Source: Apium graveolens
Taxonomy: Eukaryota > Streptophyta > Magnoliopsida > Apiales > Apiaceae
Assembly: GCF_009905375.1 (NCBI RefSeq)
Contig: NC_133657.1
Coordinates: 45,310,192-45,374,191, forward strand
Direction: 5' to 3'
DNA length: 64,000 bases
Positions 56,126-64,000 of the stretch are shown piece by piece. Position numbers and translations under genes: made by a program. Position 1 is the stretch's first letter. Each line of letters begins with the position of its first letter. The notes below the pieces were generated by a model. The model was not told the DNA's origin and did no database searches. It saw only the letters and a list, made by a program, of their open reading frames with translations.

Positions 56126-59100
56126 TGTTACGACCGGCATTTTGTGTAATATTATTTGTGGACTTGATATAATATTAGAACCGAATGTAAATATACTTAA
56201 TGATTGTACGTCTGTGTGAATCAAAATTTTGCATTATAAATTTGCTTTATGTAGTATATGATTTTTCAAAGCAAGAGTTTATTTATTTCCCTTATTTTTA
56301 ATTTATAAGGAATATTCTAAACCTTGGAGAAATTTTCTTTTAAAGTTATTTTGTTCACAAATTTCAAAAGTGAACTTATAAAATTTCTAAAAATCCAAGT
56401 TATTTTATGGTATAAATTTTATAATTTTTGAACTTGTATTTTATTTTATAAAAATTAATCTTTAAAATTTTTATTTGTTATAATTAGCAAATTACATGGA
56501 AGCCCTTGCATGCAAATCACTCTTCTATTCTCTTAAAGGGCAAAGGAGACCTTTCCAACCCCACTAACTCATTTGTTGATTACCAAATTACCACATTAAC
56601 CTTGCATGCAAAATGGCCTAACTTTAGCTAGAGGTCATTCTTGTACATTCTCATTTCCACTCATTTTCTTTGTCAAACAAAAGCATAAAACCAAAAAACA
56701 AAGTGGGAGAAGTCATTTCACTCACTCCACACTCCAACACACCTCATTTTTTCTCTCTTCCCCTGCCTCCCTTTTGCTCTCGACCGAAGCCCCCATTCCC
56801 CCACTCCCTTCCATTTTTCATTCCATTTCTCATCTTTTCTAGTGTAAATCTTCCACCTACATTTATTTTATATACTTTCCAAGAGTTTTGTGACATGGGA
56901 GATGATGTTTCATGGTTGCATGTGTAGTTCTTGTGTGATCTCCAAAGAGAAACTCTTGATTCTTATGAATTCAAGAGCTCTCTATGAGATACATTTTATA
57001 TATGTGTTAACTAAGTGTTTTATGGAGAAACCATGCTTTAAAATCCTTTGCATGCTACTGAAATTTCATTATATAATCATGTTTAGCCATGCATACTAGT
57101 TTTAAGATGTTAAAATGATGATCAACCATGTTGTACATGCTACTCTTTTCGAAATCATGTTTTTATGTTTAAAAATCTATAAATTTGAAATATTTGTACT
57201 TGAAATAGATTGTATCCATGATATATTTCTTATTAATAGATAAGAGAAGATATATTTCATGATTATTAAGGATGAGCAATAGGTATAAGTCTAATTTGCA
57301 AGAATTTAAACTTTATGCCTTGGCCGAAATCTTGTTAAATATTTTCCATGAGTTGCATGTTATATTTTTAGTTGCATGTTAATGTTCTTGGGCATGGATG
57401 ATCTTCCCTCCTGTTGAGGCACTATTTTAGGATGTTGATGCACTAGGTTTTCTTTGGTAAAGGTTGGATGCTTGGTTATTAAGCGGGAGTCAAGGTGGAA
57501 GGGGATTAGTTAGTGTTTGCATTTTTCCAGATTTGATGCACTAGTTATGAGGAAGTTTTGAGTGAGCACTTGTTGTGCACTTTGAGGCCCAAGCCACCAG
57601 AAGCTAGCACTAGGAGTATATAAAAGGTTTTAGGTGTTTGTTGGAGATTTGTAAGTCGTTTGGTTAGATGCACGAGTGAAATCACAAAATCTGTCCAGCA
57701 GGGGACAGTTTTGTTGCAACTTAGAAATAGGAAGTTTTGACCATGTCATAGGTAGGCCCTCATTAGGCCCTGTTGAGCCTTAGTTAGAGGGAGTGTCAGA
57801 GGAGTTTTTCCAGCCATAGTTCACAGGATTTGAGTTAGAAACATGTGTCACAAGTTAGTTCAAGTCAGGGCATTTTCTGCCCAGAAAAATAGGGGAACCA
57901 TGGACTTTAAGCTTAGACCCAAGGAGGCCCAAGCTAGGCCCTTGAGCCACATCAAGTTTTGTAGATGCCTTATGATCAGAAGAGTCTACTGTAGAAGTTT
58001 TGGAGGTAAATTTGTAGTGTAAGAGTGTCTAATGCACTTAAGAAACCATAGATGTCATTCTAAAATTTACCTTAGTGAGCACTTTCACTTACCACATAGT
58101 TTTGGAGCACTTATGAGTGAGACCTAGGTTGACCACTATGGTTGCAAGATAGTATAAATCCCGTAGAGTGAAAGGCCCAAGTGAGGGTCAATAGGTTTTG
58201 GATAGTTTAGTAAAGGCACATCGAGTTAGGAGGCCAAAATTTGGAGACTTTGTCTAGTTTAGCGATCAAGTGACTTAAGTTGTGAGTCGAGATCATCCAA
58301 GCCTAGTGTTGCATTATGGTGTGTGTGATATTATTTGGTATTAAAATATGATATGTGAGTATATGTGGCTATGTGTACTATTGTATTTATAAGGTGATTA
58401 TAAATTGCGTGCATATAGGCCTAAGTGCCATTTATGTTTAATTTCGGGTTGTAAATAGGTTGCGTTGGTGAGAGTATATTATAATGAGGTTATTATTAAT
58501 TGTGTAGGATCTCGAGACGAGGGTAAACTTGCCATAAAGGTCGAGTAAAGCTTTCAGTTGCTCCTACTTTCCAGACCAGTCCAGCCTTTCTCAAGGCAAG
58601 TGATTCAACCTGCTTTTTCGTTTACACTGCAAATGTGTGATAACTAGTTCCTATATATATGATGCGAGTATCCTGAGTTATCTTGTTATAATTGAACCAA
58701 GTGATTCGCAAATCTATCTTCGTATTATATAAAAATGCCATGAACCCTCAAGTACATATTGCAAGTAGATCAAAAGTCGTATCATGCTAGTACATCAAAA
58801 TAATTGGAATGCCATGATAAAATAAAGATTGTTATAATACTTGATTGATCCTCTTGATTCACATGCTATTGATTCCTAAAATCTTGACATCTCACCCTGA
58901 TGTTTGAAACCCAATAAAAACTTTACCTTGATACCTAAAAGCCAGATATTCTTTAAAGTTGTTCCTGATTGTTTGATAACCCTATCCTTACCCTAAAGTT
59001 TGACATCCTGATATGCCTTAAGCTAATGATCACTTTCTTTATACCTTAACACCTCTAGTATACTTGTAACCAGTGATGCTTATCTTTTTGATGTTCTAAT

Positions 59101-60011
59101 ACCTATACCTTGTCTAAAACCATTGTTTTAAGCCTAGTTTGGCATTGCTCCTTCCTATTATCCAAAAACCCTACTAAATCTCCTTGTCAAAATCCTTGTG
59201 AATAGAAACTGTTCAAGTACCCCGATAGAATAAATTCTAGTGAATCATGGCCCTGAGATTTTGTGACATATTTCCAGTGTTTCAAAGTTGATATATAATT
59301 CCTTGATAAAGATGTTTACTATTTAAGAAATTTTATTATCAATCGGCATCAGTTTTTGACATGATTAAAATGTGGATTTTCAGTCCCAAAGGGGGGTAAA
59401 TGTTTTCTTTGAATAGTGGATCTGGACTGAGATGCGAGTCATTTCCACACTTATAATGTAGGCTTAAAAGATGCCTAGGGATCCCATTAATGTTTTAGAA
59501 CCCAGCGAGGTTCGGGATTACTTCGCGGCTGATCACCGGCTGTAATCCGTAGCGTCATAAAATGATTTTGATTAAGATATGATTTTAAAAATGTTTTGAT
59601 TCAAGCAAATGATGCCATCACCCAAAATTTCATCTCTTGTTATTATTAGTTATATCTTTGCATTGTCATTCTTTAATATATATATCTCGATTTATGTTTT
59701 GTATCGTATTGTTTAGCACTTGTTGAGCATTTAGTTCACTCCTTGCTTTAACCCTGATATTACAGCTAGCAGCTATGGTTAGATTCAAGCAGACATCACG
59801 TAAGACTTGTGACGCCGATGCGTATATCCGAGCTCAGGTAGAATAAGGGATAGTTTTGTGTGAGGACACGATGCTAAAAATAGTTGTAATAGTTAGTAGT
59901 GTTGGGCTGTTCCATACCCTAAACTGTAAGATCTTGGATTCAGATGTATTTACTTTCTTTTAAATATTGTAATAGTTATATATTATGTTTTGTTTAGTTG
60001 GGGGTGTGACA
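56126..60011 (+). mobile_element. 5' LTR of LTR-I, right copy (3.89 kb)
   Basis: It starts TGTTACGACCGGCATTTTGT and ends GGGGGTGTGACA, followed by a primer-binding site at 60017. It is the inverted counterpart of 543-4314, about 52 kb away. A pyrimidine-rich stretch (56740-56840) and TATTTTATATACTTTCC at about 56865 could be promoter parts. Short ORFs (56606-57099) are not supported as genes. Confidence 0.9.
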
Positions 60012-60016
60012 GGTTT

Positions 60017-60028
60017 TGGTATCAGAGC
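60017..60028 (+). other. Primer-binding site of LTR-I, right copy
   Basis: TGGTATCAGAGC, complementary to tRNA-iMet, lies 5 bases after the LTR end. Confidence 0.9.
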
Positions 60029-60147
60029 TACGGTTTAGAGTCCCTGGACAGCCCAAATAGGTTATAGGATATATGTATAGGATATAGATAATATGTGAGA
60101 GAGTAGGTTAAGTAAATTTATTATTAATACTCCTCTTATTGATTTGC

Positions 60148-60507
60148 CAGCAAAGGGTGCACTCCTCGTCATCCTCTGGGTCGGACGATACTATTGCTTT
60201 CTCCGTGTATGCTGAGTTGAGGCGCGAGTTTGACATACTTCAGGGCAAGTACGACTAACTGATAGACCGATTGAATAACGTGTATCCGGACAGCCGAAAC
60301 TATGAAGGGAAGCCTAAGGAGCAGATGACTGCCAGACTTGAGACTTTGGTTCAGTACGTCAACACTAAGCTTGAGGAGATGCCATCGCACCGAGACCGCA
60401 CCAGCCAGTATATCATCCAGATGGTGGCGGATGAGCTCCACAGCATTGTGAAGACGCTTCGAGAGGAGAAGACTACCAAGCCCCGTTCCGATGGAGTGGA
60501 GCCTTAG
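60148..60507 (+). pseudogene. LTR-I short ORF, right copy (120 codons, one stop)
   Basis: From CAG at 60148 to TAG at 60507 the frame holds 120 codons with a single stop, TAA at 60256-60258 after LQGKYD. It contains HSSSSSGSDDTIAFSVYAEL, RLNNVYPDSRNYEGKPKEQM, TARLETLVQYVNTKLEEMPS, HRDRTSQYIIQMVADELHSI and KPRSDGVEP. The downstream 78 codons from ATG 60271 are fully open. Length and frame match the left copy (47-406) exactly. The predicted product is mostly helical and charged. No known gag domain is seen. Confidence 0.55.
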
Positions 60508-62659
60508 TTCTTTTGTAATAACCCCCAAAATTTTCAACTTTTTGTAACCCTTGTGAATAGTGTTTTTGCTGAATGAGAAAACTTTTCATGCCACACTATG
60601 TAGGGGTTCTATTATGGATATTTTGAGATTTTATTAGTACTCTATATGGTATATGAGTGATGTAAAGATCGTCAGAATCCAATTCAGAACACTTTGGTTT
60701 TTCCCGGAAATCCACTAGATACGGAGAGAATTGAGTATAAGGTAACAGGATAAAAAGGATTTAAATTAAAGGATTATAATAGAGGATCATAAAAAGGAAT
60801 ATAATGTATTGAGAAAGGTTAAGGGTACCTAAGTAATAAGATCCCGGGTATGATCCTTCAAACGATAAACGAAAACGAAAGTTAAGCGAACCGCATAACA
60901 GATCAGCGGTCATTAGGCAAACAATTAGGAAGTTAATCAAAGCGATAAGAGAAGATGATGTCACCCAACCAATGAGAAGAGGACAAGGAGGGAAAGATGA
61001 CATCATAGCATGACTTAAGCATGACATGGTAAGGAAGGAGATGTGGTGGATTATTAACCACACAAAATCAAGGTTAAATTGGTAATTAACCAAAAACAAA
61101 ACAAAACCAAATCAACCAAGCCAAATCATTCATTCTTCATCAAAACAAAAAGAAACCAAGGCATTATTCTTCATTTGCTCTCGGCTTTTTCATTTTTAAA
61201 GGCAAGAAATTTCAAAAACTCAAGATCCAAGCTTCCTAAATTGGTGAGTTAATTACCTAATCATCCTTATGCATAGTTATGGCTATATCATGAGTTTAAG
61301 CCTTCAATTCTTTCTCAATCTTTTTTAATAAATCAATGAAGAATACAATGAATAGTGTTTTCAAAGTTTTTAACTTGAATTTTTCTTGTTTTTCTTTAAG
61401 ATCCAAGCATCCCTAAGACTTCTCAAAGCTTCTTAAGGCTTCCTAGCTACTCCCACCACTTCAAGGAAGGTATATCATCTCCAAACCCTAGATTCCTATG
61501 TATTATAAGATGATTTTGATTATTATGGTGATATAGTAGCTTAATGCTTGTGGTTTAGAGTTTGGGTTGAAGTGGTATTGAAATGGAATGGTAAATCTTG
61601 TTGTTTTGGTTAAAAGAACTTAAGTATAGTTAAAGTCAAGCTTAGGCATAAGTATAAATGTTAAAATTGAATTGATTGGGGCTTTTATGATGTGATGGGG
61701 ATGGACTTTGGTTGTATGAATGGGTTGAGGTTGAATTGTGATGGTTTTTGAATGGTTTAAAATTGGGAAATCGCGTAAACATAGCCGTCGTAATGTCCGT
61801 TTTTCTTTAAACTGCTTTTGTGCATAACATTAGGACCCGAGAACCCCCTGCTAGATTTGGACCATTGCAATGTTTAGATAGTTCGTGTTACGATCTTCGT
61901 TTTGATATGTAGTTCGTTTGATTCCGATGTACGGTTTAGGAGAAACGACCGTTTCAAGTAACGGCGTTTCGCGAACGAAACTTTTCCCCTCGCCTTACTT
62001 TTAAACATAGGTTAAAGACCAAAAAGGGTTAATTAATGTATGAAACAATTATGGTAAGAGTGTTAGGCAGTTGGTAAGACACTCGCGAAGGAATCGCCTT
62101 AAAAATCGTAATGGTTATATTATTAAAAATGGTGGAGCCGAGGGTACTCGAGTGACTTAAGAGAATCAGTAAGCGCAAAACAAGCGTTAGAGTCTAAGCT
62201 AGTTAAAGTATAGATTTACAAGTGACTTTGGTTTAATTCCAACTTACTTGTTGTTTATAGGTTACCAGACTCGTCCCGAGCCTTTTTGTCACCCCAAGTC
62301 GCTCAGGCAAGTTTTCTACCCGTTATACTGTTGTTGTGATGTATATGTGTATATGCATGATCTTACGATAAATGCATACTTGTTATTAGCAAATTCTTGC
62401 GATATATTGTAGCATGTGATATGGTATATATGCATGCCTGTTTCATATTCTTGGATTATATATCTGTTGGTTAAAATGCTTACAGTTGCATAATACCTAT
62501 GCTAGAGATAAGCGGTATTGAGTTTACCCTTAGTATAGGGGATCAAAAGGTGAACATATTTCTAAATCGGGAGTCGATGTTCCCGAGTATAATATATATA
62601 TATATTTTTATATATATATGGTTATAGTTTTCAAAACTATTAATCGAATAAGGTTTATT

Positions 62660-62900
62660 CGATAACTTTAACTTTATTTTATTATTGAATATTATTTCAA
62701 ATATTCATCCGAGGACTTATGACTCCTTTATTTTATTATTGAATATTATTTTGAATATTCTTTCGAGGGCTTATGACTCAGTTTATATTATTTAATGATT
62801 ATTAAATGGATAGTCATTTGAGGATGTATTGACTCCTTTATTTTATTTAATGAATATTATTTATAATATTCATTCGAGGTATTATGACTCCACTTATTAT
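62660..62900. repeat. 55-bp tandem repeat in element H LTR
   Basis: Four units of a pattern ending in CGAGGACTTATGACTCC: GACTC occurs at 62721, 62775, 62831 and 62886, spaced 54-56 bp. Each is preceded by TATTATTT and ATTCATTCGAGG-like text. Confidence 0.8.
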
Positions 62901-63399
62901 TTAATAATATTCTTTATTTTATTTAAGAATAATGTTCGATAATCAAACTTACTTTTGATATTCAAATAAAGATATTACTTTCGTATAAGTATATCTTTGG
63001 TTATTTAATACTCATTTCAAGTATAAGTCTTACAACTTCTACTTCAATTATTTGTATAAAGATTATTCTTTATGGGAATATTATTTAAATAATAATATTC
63101 AGACATTTTCTAAATATATTGGGACTGATTTACTTCATTAAATCAGCATTACTCCCAACACTCTTTAAAGTGTTTTCGAGTCTTCAAAATGATTTTTAAA
63201 AGTTAGAGCGGATCCCAAAACTCATTTTTATATTTAAGATCTTCCTTTTAAAAAGGGGATTTAAATACTCGCTCAAAACCTGAGGGATCCGGCTCTATGG
63301 TGTATTTTATATTCGCAACAAGGTTGCAGTTTTGGTAAATGAATTGATTACTTACCCAACGTTCGGGAAGTAAGTCCATCTATCGAGTCGGTATAAGCA

Positions 63400-63490
63400 A
63401 CATGGGCTCAGTGGGCGTCCATGATAGTGTAAGTGGCTCAGTGGGAGTCCATCAAATGCATAAGTGGCTGAGTGACAGTCCAGCATAAGG
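63400..63490. repeat. 30-bp tandem repeat in element H LTR
   Basis: AAGTGGCTCAGTGGGAGTCC-like units have GGCTCA or GGCTGA at 63405, 63435 and 63466, spaced 30-31 bp. Confidence 0.8.
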
Positions 63491-64000
63491 TTCTATTGCG
63501 ATCAGGGTGATGACCAGTGGGGAATTCGTCCATCTACTAGTAGAAAAGGTTACTTATTGGTATCTTTGCCTGATCAGCAAGATATCAGGTTTATGCCAAT
63601 AATTCTTTCCTTTCCAAATTTATTGGATATTGAAATTCTGTTCATACTTTACATGACAGAGGTTTTCAGGAAACGTATGTATATATATAGGTGTATATAT
63701 ATATCGGGACTTAATGAAGTATATCATAACTTCATTTCCTTCAAAATATTTCAAAGATTGAATCTATTCAAGTCTTATCTTGTAGTCTCATCAGTGTGAT
63801 GAACTTTTAAAACTAATTATAACTTGAACGGTGGTAGTTCAAGTAGTATTTGGAAAAGATATAAGTATATTGGAGTATCTTGTAACTTCATCTTTTAAAC
63901 TTATATCTAGTCAATGATTATCTTATGCATGACAAAGATTTTCAGAAAAATGTTGAGACAAGGTTAGATATATGAGATCACCTTGCAACGATATTTTTAT

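Larger units (their letters stand above)
60514..64000 (+). mobile_element. Second long-LTR element H, LTR running off the window
   Basis: Where the right LTR-I copy departs from the left copy, the sequence TGTAATAACCCCCAAAATTT begins at 60514, a typical gypsy LTR start. At least 3.49 kb of it lies in the window, with two tandem repeat blocks (62660-62900 and 63400-63490) and no primer-binding site, so the LTR end is probably beyond 64000. An (AT)n tract lies at 62593-62620. No supported gene was found. The orientation is inferred from the TG start. Confidence 0.6.

Noticed and set aside
56606..57099. Overlapping plus-strand ORFs in the right LTR-I LTR
   Set aside because: They are not conserved as frames in the inverted copy at 543-4314 and lie in a pyrimidine-rich LTR stretch.
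60169..60537. 122-codon minus-strand ORF opposite the LTR-I short ORF
   Set aside because: It is the antisense shadow of the plus-strand frame, which has the position after the primer-binding site and the better match between copies.

Overview
The window is nuclear DNA from a seed plant, most likely a eudicot with a large repeat-rich genome. It is AT-rich and almost wholly made of LTR retrotransposons (Ty1/copia of the SIRE/Maximus and Tork/Angela-like types, Ty3/gypsy of the Tekay/Del chromovirus type), plus a CACTA end and a PIF/Harbinger element. I see no convincing host gene, rRNA or tRNA gene. The species cannot be fixed from the sequence alone.

The left and centre form a nest of insertions whose right-hand junctions all lie inside the window. 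From the outside inwards: a SIRE-type copia element E (minus; 43117-53184, split by a solo LTR at 43236-46666); LTR pieces at 40000-43116; a Tork/Angela-like copia D (minus; 28907-39999) that received a PIF/Harbinger element (33700-38011) and a CACTA element (only 28827-28906 visible); a Tekay gypsy (plus; 23208-28826); a SIRE-type copia A (minus; 8672-10836 plus 19252-23207) that received a complete copia B (10837-19251) and a copia C (4315-8671); and a long-LTR element 'LTR-I' (minus; LTR 543-4314) whose body runs off the left edge. The left flanks of most of these elements should therefore lie outside the window, in mirror order.

On the right, the E 5' LTR (51680-53184) is followed directly by a polypurine tract and the 3' internal region of a second element F (53185-55846). 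This suggests a tandem copia pair sharing one LTR. F is cut by a plus-strand LTR of the A family (55847-56125). That LTR is cut by a second copy of LTR-I (plus; 56126-60513), which is cut in turn by another long LTR that runs off the right edge (60514-64000).

All coding regions are transposon proteins: gag with CCHC knuckles, aspartic protease, integrase, reverse transcriptase and RNase H, plus a Myb/SANT-like accessory gene in the PIF/Harbinger element. Almost all carry stops, frameshifts or lost catalytic residues, so the elements look dead. B is the least decayed: its LTRs are nearly identical and its gag is almost intact, but it has no pol. The most unusual signal is that each SIRE-type family carries its own short motif repeated at a fixed spacing in the LTR. 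In families A and C the same motif reappears in reverse orientation as in-frame tandem repeats inside the polyprotein.
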